64,000 bases of DNA. Origin: Pirellulales bacterium. Its GTDB lineage: Bacteria; Planctomycetota; Planctomycetia; Pirellulales; UBA1268. The notes below the pieces were generated by a model. That model made no database searches. It was given only the letters and a program-made list of their open reading frames with translations, and was not told the DNA's origin. The stretch is taken from the NCBI GenBank assembly GCA_018401745.1, contig JAGYJY010000010.1, forward strand, positions 96,443 through 160,442, written 5' to 3'. Each line of letters begins with the position of its first letter. The stretch's first letter is position 1. Position numbers and translations under genes: made by a program. Shown one piece after another: positions 9,000 to 19,713 of the stretch.

Positions 9000-10427
9000 T
9001 CGCTCCTGGCGACGGCCACGACTCCCCTGTGGGCTGGTGTGTGATCGGTGCCGGTCCGTCTGGCCTGACGGCCTTAAAGAGCCTCCGCGAGCTCGGCCTT
9101 CCCGCCGAATGCCTTGAGCGGGAAGACGACATCGGTGGCAACTGGTATTTCGGCACCGCGGCCAGTCGTATCTTCGCCTCCACACGGCTGATCAGCTCCC
9201 GGCCGCTGACGGAGTTTGGTGACTTCCCGATGCCGCGGAACCTGCCCTGGCATCCCCACCACACCGCCTGCCTCGACTACCTCCGCGGCTACGCCGACCA
9301 CTTCGGCCTGCGGCCGTTTATTCGGCCCCACAGCACGGTCGAGCGAGTTGAGCCGGCTGCAGCCGGTGGCTGGGAGGTGCATCTCGCCAGCGGCCCACCG
9401 CGGACCTACGAGGGTGTGGTGATTGCCAACGGCCACAACCATGTGCCGCGGCTGCCCACGATTCCCGGCCGCTTCACGGGCAGCTTTTTGCACGCGGCCA
9501 ACTACACCGGCCCCGACGACCCGCTAGCTGTGGCCGGTCGCCGCGTGCTCGTGATTGGCGGGGGCAACTCCGGCTGCGACATCGGCGTCGACGTCTGCCG
9601 CCAGGCTGCTGCCACCTTCCACTCCACGCGCCGCAGCTACCATGTGGTGCCCCGCACGATCCTTGGCCGACCGGCCGACCTTCGTGGCGAACGGCTGCTG
9701 AAGATGCGGGTTCCCGTCTGGCTGCGGCGGCTGATCTCCCTGCGGCTGATCGACCGATCGATCGGCCTGCCGCATCGGCACGGCCTGCCCGCTCCAGATC
9801 ATCGGCTCTGGGAGACCCACCCGGTGATCAACGAGCGGCTCTACCGCTGCATCGACGAAGGAGCGATCACCGCTGTCCCGGGGGTCGAGCGGTTTGAGGG
9901 AGACTGCGTCGTCTTTCAGCGACGGCCGCCGTGAGCCGATCGACATCGTGATCGCCGCCACCGGCTACCGAATCGCGATGCCCTTCATCGCTCAACAGCA
10001 TCTTCGCAATGAGCGGAACCTGGCAGCAGACGACGCCAGGGATCTCGATGAGCAGCCGCCCGATCTGTTTCTGCATATGCTGCCGCGGCATCGCGACGAC
10101 CTCGCCTGCGTGGGCCTGATTCAGCCCGACAGCGGCCAGTGGGGGCTGACCGATCTGCAGGCCCGCGTGGTCGCGCGGATGGCGCTGGCCCGTCGCCATG
10201 CCCCGCGGACCGCCGCCTGGCTCCGCCGCACCTGCCAACAGTCGCCACCGCTGACGCCCATTCGCTACGTCGACTCGCCTCGCCATCGGCTCGAGGTCGA
10301 GCACTTCAGCTACCGGCGTCGGCTCGAACGGCTGATCACCGCCCTCGACCGCCGGCTCCGCCGTGAGATCAGCGGGGCGGGGCAGGCTGCTGCGGGTTGC
10401 CGAAGATCGCCTCCAGCCCGCGGTTGA
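8996..10427 (+). pseudogene. Flavin-containing monooxygenase, frameshifted
   Basis: The first frame starts at the ATGA overlap and shows the FAD site GAGPSGLTALKSL, the region around GGNWYFG, and the NADPH site VIGGGNSGCDIGVD, typical of FMO/class B flavoprotein monooxygenases. It ends at 9934, but the frame one base over carries on as FSDGRREPIDIVIAATGYR, including the family's ATGY motif, to 10427. The break is near 9914-9917 (run of T followed by CAG). Repaired length would be about 476 residues, normal for the family. The 3' end overlaps the convergent AsmA-like gene by 59 bp. Confidence 0.8.
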
Positions 10428-13400
10428 TGCCGTCTCCGATCACAGCGTTGGCCGTGTTTGCAGCGATCCGGGCGAAGATCTTCTCGATCGCTGAGGCGTC
10501 AAACTGCGGACGGTCGATCGTGCCCTTGAGCGGGATCAGCAGCGGTGTGCGGAGCAGGGCCGCCACGATCGGCGTCTGCCCTGCGATGTCGCCGCGAAAA
10601 GCCATCTCCACATCCATTGCCAGCGTGCCGTCGGCAGCCACACTGCCTGACGTGCGGACGGTGAGCTGGCCCATGTCCATCACCAGGCCCTCATGCCAGA
10701 TGCGGCGGTTGTGCAGCCAGACCCGCACCGGCTGCTCCCGCACCCGCATCAGCACCACCTTGTCGCCAACACCAAACCGCGGATCGAGCAGCCCCTGCAG
10801 CCGGCCGATCAGCGTCACCAGCGGCTGCGCGGGCGCACCGGGGGTGACCTCAACCCCTTCAAAGAGCACCTCGCCGGCGGCCTGCCCTCCAAAGGGATCC
10901 GCCAGCTGCAGCTGCGTGCCCGCGGTGTCGACACTGATGCGGCCGGCGATCTGCGTGGCCTGCCCGAGCAGCGGTGCCACCCAGGTCATCCAGCGATTGG
11001 CCACGCCCTGAGAGATGTCGACCCGCTCAACGATGCGACCTGGAGGGATCACGAGTTCCGCAGGCCCTGGCAGCACGCGAAGCCAGGGCGCGCCCCGCAG
11101 CCGACCGCCGGAAGCGGCCACATCGAAAGGCCCAAAGGCAAGCTGGCCATCAAGCAGCCGCACCGGCATGTCGCCGGCCTGCAGCGGCAGCCCGAAGAGA
11201 TCGGCCGCAGTCCAGGCCAGCGTCGTCTCCAGCGACACACTCCGCAGCCAGTCGGCCATCGCCTGCGGCGGCGTTGAAGAACGAAGCGACACCTGTCGCG
11301 GAGTTGCGGCAACGGCGGGCCTGCGTTCAGAGAGGCCGCGGGCGGCCGTCAGCCAGTCATCCGGCTGCTCAAGCGACACCACTGGCGGAGGCTCCTGCAG
11401 GCCTTCAACCGGCGGCTGGCCTGTGGCCAGCTGCGCCGCCTCCGCCGATGGCTCGGCGAGCCCTCCCAAGGGGCCACGAATGGCAAAGGGCCGTCCGCCG
11501 CTCCCCGCAAGTCGGATCCGCCCGCCTGTCCACGGCATCGCCAGCCGCGAGAGGGCATCCCAGTCGTAGGTGGCGGTTCCACGAAGCTCGAGAAAGCCCC
11601 GGTCTTTGAGATCGCTGAGGCTTCCGGACGCCGTGAAAGCAGCTGTCGACGACTCCAGGGCCACCGCGTTGATGGTGACATCGGCCGATGGGTCTGCTGT
11701 CGGCCGAGTCACCTCGAGCGAAAACGTGGCTCGCGGCTCCCGCCAGACCTCCGTCGGCGGCACCACGGCCCCGATGCCGTGCACCGACGACGCCGGCACC
11801 CTCGCCAGGGCAAGATCGTTGCCTGTGGCCGAAAGGCGAAGATTGACGCCCGCTGGGGTGTCCGACACCTCGAAGGTGCCCCAAACACGGCCCGACGCTG
11901 GCCAGCTCGCCGCGGCAAGCGGCTCGGCGAGCCACCGCTCGATGCGGCCCACATCAGCCTGCCACTGCCCGACACCCCGTAGCTTTGGCAGGCGGCGGCC
12001 ACCGAGCGACACGCCAGCCTCCCGCAGAAACGAGAAGCCGCCGCTCCTCAGGGAGAGCGTGGCCGTGAGCACCTCCGCCGATGAGATCTCGACACCTCGG
12101 CCTTCGCTGAAGACCGTGCCGGCAAAGCTCCCGACCACCCGCGGCTCCTCCACGCGGCGGCCTTCGCTCAGCTCCACCGCAACATCGGAAAGCTCGCCGC
12201 CTGCTCGCGTGATCCGCCAGCCTTCCTCAACGCCGGCGACCGTTCCCGAGAGCTCGCAGCGGCCGCTGACAGTCGTGCCCTCGAGGCTGACCGTGGGCAG
12301 CAGCGAGGCGAGCCGGGCATGCCACTGTGCCAGCGAGCCCGTGACGGTCACCTCGGCGGCCGGCGGTGGCGATGCCCCACCCAGGCCCCGCACCACCGGG
12401 CCCGCGGTCGACCAGATCATCGGGCTGGCGACCGTGACATCCGCAGCATCCGTGCCCGCCTCGAGGTGGAGATGGCCCTGGTCGATGAGCACTCCCGCAG
12501 CCCAGGCCCGCCCGACTCCAGTTGCCTCGAGCTGCAGCAGCTCGTCGCTCCAGCGGTCTTGGCCGGGCAGCTCGAGCACAAAGTTGTCGATGCTCGCCGA
12601 GGCGGTGGCGGTGGTGGAGCCATCCGCATGCGGCATCCCGAGGCGGCAGCTGCCCCGCACCGTTCCTGCGAGCGTTGTTCCCTGAAGGTCGAGGATCTCT
12701 CCGATCTCTCCGACGAGCCGCTCGAGATCTGCAGTCCAGCTGACCTCCGTAAACGCCTCCTGACTTGCTGCCGAGATCTCGAAGGCTGGCGAGATCACGC
12801 GGGCCTCGTCCATGCGGAAGTCGGTCGCACCACCGCGGCCGCGAAACCAGGCCGTCAGCGGCTCGTCCCAGCGGAGCTGTCGGCTGCCCTGGATCGCCTC
12901 GAGATCTTCCGACGAGAGCCGCACCTCGACAACACGCTGCCCGTCCTCGGCACGCGACACCGCCGCAACCCGTAGGCTGCCCTCGGTCACCCGCACGTCG
13001 GGCCGCAGCTCCAGCCCACCAGGCCGGCCACGAGCCACTTCGGCCAGATCGATCTCGCCGGCGAGCGTGAAATCGGCTGCGGCCACGGCCTCCAACCAGC
13101 CCCAGCCTGCCTGGGCGTTCCGCGGGAGCCGCCCGCTCGCCTGCAGTGTGAACAGCGGAGATTTCGCGGTGAACTCTCGCAGCACGATCGCATCCCGCTC
13201 GATCACACAGTCCAGCGGCGACTCAACGCGTTCGATGTGAAAATGTTCCCGCAATGAGCTGGCATCGAGCAGATGCACGTCGGTCGCCGTCAGTCGTCCT
13301 CGCACACCCACGCCTGGCCGCGGCTGCTGAGCGGCTCCCCCAGCGTCGGCCGCCGCGGGCAGATCGATGTCGAGCCGCATGTCGGCATGGCCATCAAGCA

Positions 13401-14386
13401 CAGCCGGCCATCCAAACCGAACCGCTCCCAGCTCCGAGACACCCAGGGGAAGACGGTTCGTGGCCAGCACGAGGGTCGGCGGCGTGCCGTTGCCCACGGC
13501 TTCCGGTGAGGAGAGTGAGAAGCCACCCTCGCGGCCCATCACCGCCGTGGCCGCTGTGGCAACCTGTACCGGGCCCACAGGCGTCGCCCCATCGCCTGCC
13601 CGCCGCAGCTGCTGAAAGACGGCCACCGCATCAGCCTCGATCGGCTCACGACCGACATGCACGGCCCTGCCGGCAACTGTCCAGTTTTCAAAGCCTCGCG
13701 ATGCCAGCTGCCCTGTGGCCACCAGGTCTTCGACGCGCCAGGCATCTCCATGCACCGCATCGATCAGCATCACGCCGCCATCGACGATGTCGATCGTCAG
13801 TTCCGGCCGCACGCCGCCTGCTGGCCTCGTCGCCCAGGGTGCCAACAGCCGCTCGATCGTGCTGCCACCAGGCTCCACGATGCTGGCCAGCTCAACACCG
13901 GAAAGCCGCAGCCTGCCCAGCTGCGGCTGTGTCGCCAGCCCAAACTCACGAGCCAGCTGGAGCAGGCCGGAGTCGAGTGTCGCCTTTTCGATCGCCAGCA
14001 CCGCCACACCGTCTGCGGTCTCGGACGACGATGTTGCGATACTCCACCGGCCCCAGCCAGCTCCAGCTCGCCGAGCCACTGGCCACCGTGCCATCGAGCC
14101 TCGCAACGATCGCCTCCAGGGGCCGCTCGCGGAGACGCGTGAAGACAGCGACCTGCGGTGCACATGCGACGGCGGCGACCAGCAGACCGAACGCCAGCAT
14201 CCGCCGAAAAGTCCGCCTCACGCGAGGCTGCACCTGCGGCTCTGCCGAGCTCGTCCTCCTGCTTTCGTCTCCACCACGCCATCGACGGATGCTCCTGGCC
14301 GTCAGTCCACCGGATCCATCCGGGGGCGGGAGGAGAGGCCGCAGCAATCTCTCGCGCTCTGTGTTCGTCGTCTGATCTGTCCGCAA
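10369..14386 (-). CDS. Large AsmA/TamB-like envelope protein (one N-terminal frameshift)
   Basis: The main frame (stop 10369, open to about 14163) encodes about 1260 residues of repetitive beta-rich sequence with no catalytic motif, as in AsmA-family lipid-transport bridges of the cell envelope. The natural N-terminus lies in another frame: 13946-14386 supplies one membrane helix (LAFGLLVAAVACAP) and then RPLEAIVARLDG and YRNIVVRD. Joining the frames near 14020 gives a continuous protein (VVRD then ADGVAVLAIEKATL). The C-terminal part has AsmA-like features such as GQLTVRTSGSVAADGTLAMDVEM. The start is uncertain (TTG at 14386 or ATG at 14200). A single-base error or mutation near 14020 is needed. 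Confidence 0.7.
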
Positions 14387-14440
14387 CTCTGGAGGACCAG
14401 TCGATAAAACCCGCAGGATCCCAACGACCGTTCTCCACGG

Positions 14441-15112
14441 TCATGCTTCAGCGGGCGGTGGCGTGTCGCACCTGCGGCTGATTGTCTCAAGATCCTCGGC
14501 CGTGTCGATATCAAGAAACGATGCCAGCGTCGGATCGAGACCGCGAAGCGCAGCCTCGTCCACCAGCCGCGTGGGCACTGCCTCCATCAGCCCTCGCAGA
14601 TCGCCGCGGCCGAGGCCCAGATACTGCTCGACTGTCGGCAGCAGGGAGAGCGGCATCACCGAGACCAACGGCTGGGGATGTCCAGCCACATGCGGCACCG
14701 CCCACGCCTCGGCCCTGCGGCTCACCTCGAGCAGATGCCGCACCACCGCTGCCGACAGCTGTGGCAGGTCGCACGAGGCCAGCAGACAGCGGACCGGCAG
14801 CCGGCGTGACGCTGCGAGGAAACGCATCCCATCGACCACGGCGGCGAGCGGACCACCGCCAGGCTGCGAATCGTCGACCACATCAATGATCACACCAGGC
14901 CCAGTCGCCAGCGGCGGCAGCGACTGCGCCGCCGCCTTCACGATCACCAACCGCGGTACGGCATCGCTGACGGCCGCCACCACCCGCTGCAGCAGCGACT
15001 GTCCGCCGAGCAAAACCGCAGCCTTGCCCCCCACGGGGCTGCCCAGTCGCCTCCCACCGCCCCCGGCCACGATGACCGCCGCACTGTCGTTCGTCATCGC
15101 ATCCCTCACCAT
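14441..15112 (-). CDS. mobA: MobA-like molybdenum cofactor guanylyltransferase
   Basis: The 223-residue protein is a nucleotidyltransferase of the MobA type. VAGGGGRRLGSPVGGKA is the nucleotide-binding N-terminus, ASCDLPQLS holds the metal-binding Asp, and FLDIDTAEDL at the C-terminus resembles the conserved DIDTPEDL. MobA attaches GMP to molybdopterin in the cytoplasm. Two in-frame starts (15112, 15097) are possible. It lies 54 bp upstream of the AsmA-like gene on the same strand. Other NTP transferases share the fold, so the exact nucleotide is not proven. Confidence 0.8.
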   Translation of the reverse strand: MVRDAMTNDSAAVIVAGGGGRRLGSPVGGKAAVLLGGQSLLQRVVAAVSDAVPRLVIVKAAAQSLPPLATGPGVIIDVVDDSQPGGGPLAAVVDGMRFLAASRRLPVRCLLASCDLPQLSAAVVRHLLEVSRRAEAWAVPHVAGHPQPLVSVMPLSLLPTVEQYLGLGRGDLRGLMEAVPTRLVDEAALRGLDPTLASFLDIDTAEDLETISRRCDTPPPAEA

Positions 15113-15217
15113 TCTCCTCCCCGGATTTCCTCGGATAGCACGCTCTCAAATCCAGCCACTCGGCCCTCGATCTGCGGCCCATCTCCGGTGGCCCGCAGGA
15201 TAGACTTACCGACCGAT

Positions 15218-15251
15218 TCTTTCAGACAAAGGGAGTCTTTCAGACAAAGGG
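15218..15251 (+). repeat. Tandem 16-bp duplication carrying a Shine-Dalgarno sequence
   Basis: The unit TCTTTCAGACAAAGGG occurs at 15218-15233 and again at 15236-15251, directly before the ATG at 15258. Each copy ends in an AAAGGG(A/G)G ribosome-binding sequence, so the ribosome site is duplicated. Confidence 0.8.
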
Positions 15252-15257
15252 GGTCGC

Positions 15258-16212
15258 ATGGACGTCATCAAGGTCGCATTCGCCACGGTGCTGGTCTTCA
15301 TCAGCGAACCACTCGCCACGCCCGCGATCGCCGCCGACACGTTTGGAGTTGAAGAGCAGCCTGGCGAACTGGTGCTCTCCCTCAACGGCCAAAAGATCGC
15401 CGCGTATGTGTATGCAGATGCCGAGGTGCTGCGGCCCTTCTTGGCCAACGTCCACACCCGCAGCGGCACTCCCGTCACGCGGCCTCATCCTCCCCGCACA
15501 GGCATCGATGCAGACGACCATGCCGACATGCATCCGGGGATTTGGCTGGCGTTTGGTGACATCAGCGGAGAAGACTTCTGGCGGAATCGTGGCCGCATCG
15601 TGCACGAACGGTTTCTCGAGCCGCCCACGGTGGCTTCCGGCATGCTCCGCTTCGCAACACGCTCCGGCCTGCTCACTGCCCAGAGCACACGACTCGCCAC
15701 CATGGACAGCCATCTTCGGCTCAGGGCCCGTCCCCACGGCTGGGCCGTCGACTGGACAGTGGTCTTCTCAAGCGAAGGCGATGTCAATTGTCTTTGGCGA
15801 TCAAGAAGAAATGGGCTTTGCTGCCCGCATGGCGACCCCGCTGACGGAGCACAACGGCGGCAGGATCACCAGCTCCTCGGGCCTTTCCTCAGCTGCAGAG
15901 ACCTGGGGCCAACCTGCGGCCTGGTGCGACACCAGCGGGCGGGTCGATGGCCGTGCTGTCGGCATCACGCTGATCCCAGATCCAGCCAACTTCCGCGAGA
16001 GCTGGTGGCACAACAGGGCCTACGGCGTGGTTGTCGCCAATCCCTTTGGTCGTGCGGCGATGCAGCAGGGCGAGCCGAGCCGCGTCGTCGTTTCCGCCGG
16101 CAAGCCACTGACCCTCCGGTTCACAGCCATAATCCATGAGGGAGACGCGTACGACGCCGCAGTCGAGGCTGCAGCCGTCAGTCCCTCGCAGGAGCGTGCA
16201 GCCCATGAGTAA
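15258..16212 (+). pseudogene. Exported DUF6807 (PmoA-type) protein, frameshifted
   Basis: The reading frame from 15258 gives a signal peptide (about residues 5-26) and the first two-thirds of a DUF6807 domain: HPGIWLAFGDISGEDFWRNRGRI with conserved His, Asp and Trp. Near 15783-15787 the frame shifts and continues in the next frame as IVFGDQEEMGFAARMATPL to the stop at 16212 (whole protein about 317 residues). These proteins are called PmoA family but are not methane monooxygenases; in planctomycetes they accompany sugar-acid genes, as here. The stop TAA overlaps the next gene's ATG by 8 bp. The break is a single base, error or mutation. Confidence 0.75.
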
Positions 16213-17083
16213 CCGGACTGCTGCGAGCGATTCAGCAATCAGCGTGATCGGCCTGGGCCTGATGGGCACCGCACTGACCCAGCGGCTGCATGACCATGGC
16301 TGGCGTGTTCATGTCTGGAACCGCACGCCGCAGAAGGCCACGCCACTTCTGACGATGGGTGCCGCCTGGTGCGACAGACCCCTCGCCGCCACCACCCGTG
16401 TGATCGTGAGCCTTTACTCTAGCGATGTGGTTGAGGAAGTCCTTGCCCCATGGATGGATGACATTTCTGCCGAAACGATCGTCATCGACACGACCACGGG
16501 CAGCCCCGAATCGAGTGAACAGCTCGCAGCGCAGGTTTCCAAGGCTGGGGGCGTGTATCTCGACGCGCCCATCTCGGGTTCGAGTGAACAGACTCGCCGC
16601 GGAGAGGCCACCGTGATGGTCGCCGGGAGTCTCTCGGCTTTCGAACGCTGCCGTGATCTCTGGGATGTGCTCAGCACCCACTGTTTTCACGTTGGCCGCT
16701 CTGGGAATGCAGCCCGCACGAAACTCGTGAGCAATCTGATTCTCGGCCTCAATCGAGTAGCGGCGGCGGAAGGGCTGCTCTTCGCCGAGGCGCTGGGCCT
16801 CGACCTCGACACCACGCTTCGTGTGTTGCGTGCAAGCCCAGCGAGTTCTCGCCAGCTGGAGACGAAGGGCCCGAAGATGATCGCCGGAGATCTCAGCCCC
16901 CAAGCCCGGCTCTCGCAGCACCTCAAAGACGTGCGGCTGATGCTGGCCGCAGCCGACAAACAACATGTTTCTCTACGGTTGACCGACACGCACCGCCAGC
17001 TGCTTGAAGAGGCCGAAGCGCTTGGGCATGGCGCTCACGACAACAGCGCGATCTTTCAGGCCATGCGGGAGATGACCGAATGA
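16205..17083 (+). CDS. 6-phosphogluconate/3-hydroxyisobutyrate dehydrogenase-like oxidoreductase
   Basis: From the ATG overlapping the DUF6807 stop, the protein is 292 residues. ISVIGLGLMGTAL is the Rossmann NAD(P) site, DAPISGSSEQTRRGEATVMVAG is the substrate-binding signature of beta-hydroxyacid dehydrogenases, and GNAARTKLVSNLILG carries the catalytic Lys. The family oxidises hydroxyacids such as 3-hydroxyisobutyrate, tartronate semialdehyde or sugar acids. A longer in-frame start at 16136 would add only sequence within the DUF6807 gene. The following MFS gene overlaps by 4 bp (ATGA), suggesting joint expression in sugar-acid metabolism. Confidence 0.87.
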   Translation: MSNRTAASDSAISVIGLGLMGTALTQRLHDHGWRVHVWNRTPQKATPLLTMGAAWCDRPLAATTRVIVSLYSSDVVEEVLAPWMDDISAETIVIDTTTGSPESSEQLAAQVSKAGGVYLDAPISGSSEQTRRGEATVMVAGSLSAFERCRDLWDVLSTHCFHVGRSGNAARTKLVSNLILGLNRVAAAEGLLFAEALGLDLDTTLRVLRASPASSRQLETKGPKMIAGDLSPQARLSQHLKDVRLMLAAADKQHVSLRLTDTHRQLLEEAEALGHGAHDNSAIFQAMREMTE

Positions 17084-18339
17084 GTGAAACGCTTTCCCGC
17101 GGCGCTCGGGTGGCCGTGCTCGCCTGTGCCTGCACAGGACTGATTTTTGATGGCATCGAACTGGGGCTGATGCCTGTGGCCTCGCTCTCGGTCTCGAGGA
17201 GCCTTCTGGGAGATGCCTACACCCCCGAACTTGGCGGCGTCTGGTTTGCCCGCTTCACGGCCGCGTTGATGCTCGGTGCGGCGATCGGTGGGATTCTCCT
17301 TGGAAACCTCGGCGACCGAGTTGGCAGAACGCGTGCAATGGGCATCAGCATCCTCTTCTACTCCATTTTCGCCCTCGCTGGCGGCTGGGTCCGTTCGCAG
17401 GAAGAAATGCTGGCAATGCGGTTTCTCGTGGGCCTCGGCGTGGGCGGGATGTGGCCCAACGGCATGGCACTCGTCGCGGAATGCTGGTCTGAGGGCTCAC
17501 GGCCTGTTGTCTCCGGTGTGATGAGCGCCGGGCTCAACTTTGGCATCCTGCTCCTTTCTCAGCTGGCTCGCTTTTTGCCAATCACCTCAGACTCGTGGCG
17601 ATGGCTGTTTTTCTTGGGCGGAATCCCTGCAGTGCTCGGTGTTGTTGTCTTGCTCTTTCTCCCTGAGTCACCGCGGTGGCTTGCGTCACAGCAGGGAGCG
17701 CGGCAAGCCCCGCCAGCACTCCGCGAGCTCTTTACCTCCACGCTGCTTCCCACGACGCTCACCGCGATGCTCGTGGCAGCTATTCCGTTGGTGGCCGCCT
17801 GGTCGGCTGGGAAGTGGATGATTCCTTGGGCGGATCATGTCGCCTCCCCGACCGACCCTGGCTACAAGGCGACGACGCAGGGCTGGTGGGCCCTCGGGGC
17901 AACCTTGGGGAGCTTCACGGGGGCGCAGCTCGTTCGCTGGCTCGGGCGAAGAAGGTCCTACCTGTTGATCAGTCTCGGAGCGCTCTCCAGTACGGTGGCG
18001 ATGTTTCAGCTCTCCGCGCCGCTCGAGCCGTCGTTCCACCTCCTGGTTTTTCTGCAGGGCTTTTTGGCGACCCTATTTTTTGGCTGGCTTGCCGTTTTCC
18101 TTCCAGCTTTTTTCCCAGAACGCATTCGCGCTTCTGGGGCTGGCCTGGCGTTTAACGTTGGTCGCTTTGCGACCGCTGCTGGCGTGTTCACTGCCGGCAG
18201 TCTGTTCACCACCTTTGCGGGCAGCTACGCCCGCATTGGCACCATCTGCGGCCTGATCTATGGACTGGGCCTTGTGGCAACCTGGCTTCTCCCGGCAGAG
18301 CCGGTGTCGGCAGCTCAAGGTTCTGCAGCTCCAGGCTGA
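17080..18339 (+). CDS. MFS transporter (sugar/organic acid type)
   Basis: The 419-residue protein has about 12 hydrophobic segments. The loop motif GNLGDRVGRTRAM between helices 2 and 3 is the MFS signature, and FLPESPRWLAS precedes the central loop as in the sugar/aromatic acid porters. The start overlaps the stop of the preceding dehydrogenase (ATGA). It probably imports the substrate of the 15-24 kb catabolic genes. The substrate cannot be read from the sequence. Confidence 0.9.
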   Translation: MSETLSRGARVAVLACACTGLIFDGIELGLMPVASLSVSRSLLGDAYTPELGGVWFARFTAALMLGAAIGGILLGNLGDRVGRTRAMGISILFYSIFALAGGWVRSQEEMLAMRFLVGLGVGGMWPNGMALVAECWSEGSRPVVSGVMSAGLNFGILLLSQLARFLPITSDSWRWLFFLGGIPAVLGVVVLLFLPESPRWLASQQGARQAPPALRELFTSTLLPTTLTAMLVAAIPLVAAWSAGKWMIPWADHVASPTDPGYKATTQGWWALGATLGSFTGAQLVRWLGRRRSYLLISLGALSSTVAMFQLSAPLEPSFHLLVFLQGFLATLFFGWLAVFLPAFFPERIRASGAGLAFNVGRFATAAGVFTAGSLFTTFAGSYARIGTICGLIYGLGLVATWLLPAEPVSAAQGSAAPG

Positions 18340-18444
18340 CACGTCGTCTGCCTCAGTTGCCCGATGCGTTCGCATCGGCGACGGTGATCCCTACACTGCG
18401 GGCACTCAGATCTGCCAACTGCTCCCCGTGATTGAGAACAGCCC

Positions 18445-19713
18445 ATGTCGCTGCCCCGTTTTTCCTTCGGTGTCGGAGACCGCTTCGCCCACGAGGCCGC
18501 GGCCCAGCTGGCCGCCTTTGAGCAGCTCGCCAGCCAGGGCGTGATTGCTGCCCCCGTCTGGAACAAGTCGCATCGCGAACATACCTTCGTCGGCAGCGAG
18601 CCGGCGAGCGTCCGCGAGGCCGCTGCCGCCGCCGTGGCCGCCCGGGGCTGGAGCCATCCCTGGTATGTCGATGCCGACCATATCCGGCTGGAGACGGTCG
18701 ATGGCTATCTCGCCTGCAGTGACTTCTTCACGATCGATGTGGCCGACGCCATCGGCAGGCCAGCCCAAGCGAGCGACGTGGAGGCCTTTCTGGCTCGTCA
18801 TCCGGAGCTGACGCAGCCTGTGCAGGTTGCCGGCATCGAAGCGGCCCTTCCGCTCTCGGCCGACGAGACCCGCCGCATCGCCAGGCACTTCCTCTCGGCC
18901 TGCCGGGAAGCGGGAGCCCTCTGGCGGCACATTGACGCCAACCGTGGCGGGCCGTTTGTCACCGAAGTGAGCATGGACGAGACCGACGCCCCACAGACAC
19001 CGCCGGAGCTGCTGGTAATCCTGGCACTGCTCGCTGACGAGAAGATCCCAGTCGAAACGATCGCCCCAAAGTTCACCGGTCGCTTCAACAAGGGGATCGA
19101 CTACGTGGGCGACCTTGCGCAGTTCACCCGTGAGTTCAACGATGACATCGCTGTGCTTGCCCACGCTGCGGCCGCCTACGGCCTGCCGGCATCGCTGAAG
19201 CTCTCGGTGCACTCCGGCAGTGATAAGTTCTCGCTCTATCCCATCATCCGCGAGGCGGCCGGGCGATCTGGCGCTGGCTTCCACATCAAGACCGCCGGCA
19301 CCACCTGGCTTGAGGAACTGATCGGGCTGGCCGAGGCCGGAGGCGACGGCCTGGAGCTGACCCGCGAGATCTACGCCACCGCCTGTGCCGACATCGACAC
19401 GCTCACCGCTCCCTACGCTGCGGTGATCGACATCGATCGCGAGAGCCTCCCCGATCCAGACACGCTCCGCAGCTGGAGCGGCCCGGAGCTCGCTGCGGCG
19501 ATTCGGCATGTGCCCACGCATCCGGGCTTCAATGCGTCGCTGCGGCAGCTGCTGCATGTGGCCTTCAAGCTCGCCGCCAAGCAGGGCAGTCGCTACACCG
19601 ACCTGCTTGTGGCCAACCGTGACATCGTCGCCCAGCAGGTCACCGAGAACCTCTTTGAGCGACACATGCGTCTGCTCTTTCTCGCAGACCGCCCTTCCGG
19701 AGCCTCCGCATGA
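18445..19713 (+). CDS. UxaE-type tagaturonate epimerase family protein
   Basis: The 422-residue protein matches the tagaturonate/fructuronate epimerase family (UxaE). Recognisable stretches are RFNKGIDYVGDLAQFTREF, LKLSVHSGSDKFSLYPII and FHIKTAGTTWLEEL; the His and Asp of HSGSDKFS are likely metal or active-site residues. UxaE joins tagaturonate and fructuronate in hexuronate breakdown; in planctomycetes related proteins occur in deoxysugar or sugar-acid loci, so the natural substrate may differ. It begins the run 18445-23955 and is coupled to the isomerase gene by an ATGA overlap. Confidence 0.8.
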   Translation: MSLPRFSFGVGDRFAHEAAAQLAAFEQLASQGVIAAPVWNKSHREHTFVGSEPASVREAAAAAVAARGWSHPWYVDADHIRLETVDGYLACSDFFTIDVADAIGRPAQASDVEAFLARHPELTQPVQVAGIEAALPLSADETRRIARHFLSACREAGALWRHIDANRGGPFVTEVSMDETDAPQTPPELLVILALLADEKIPVETIAPKFTGRFNKGIDYVGDLAQFTREFNDDIAVLAHAAAAYGLPASLKLSVHSGSDKFSLYPIIREAAGRSGAGFHIKTAGTTWLEELIGLAEAGGDGLELTREIYATACADIDTLTAPYAAVIDIDRESLPDPDTLRSWSGPELAAAIRHVPTHPGFNASLRQLLHVAFKLAAKQGSRYTDLLVANRDIVAQQVTENLFERHMRLLFLADRPSGASA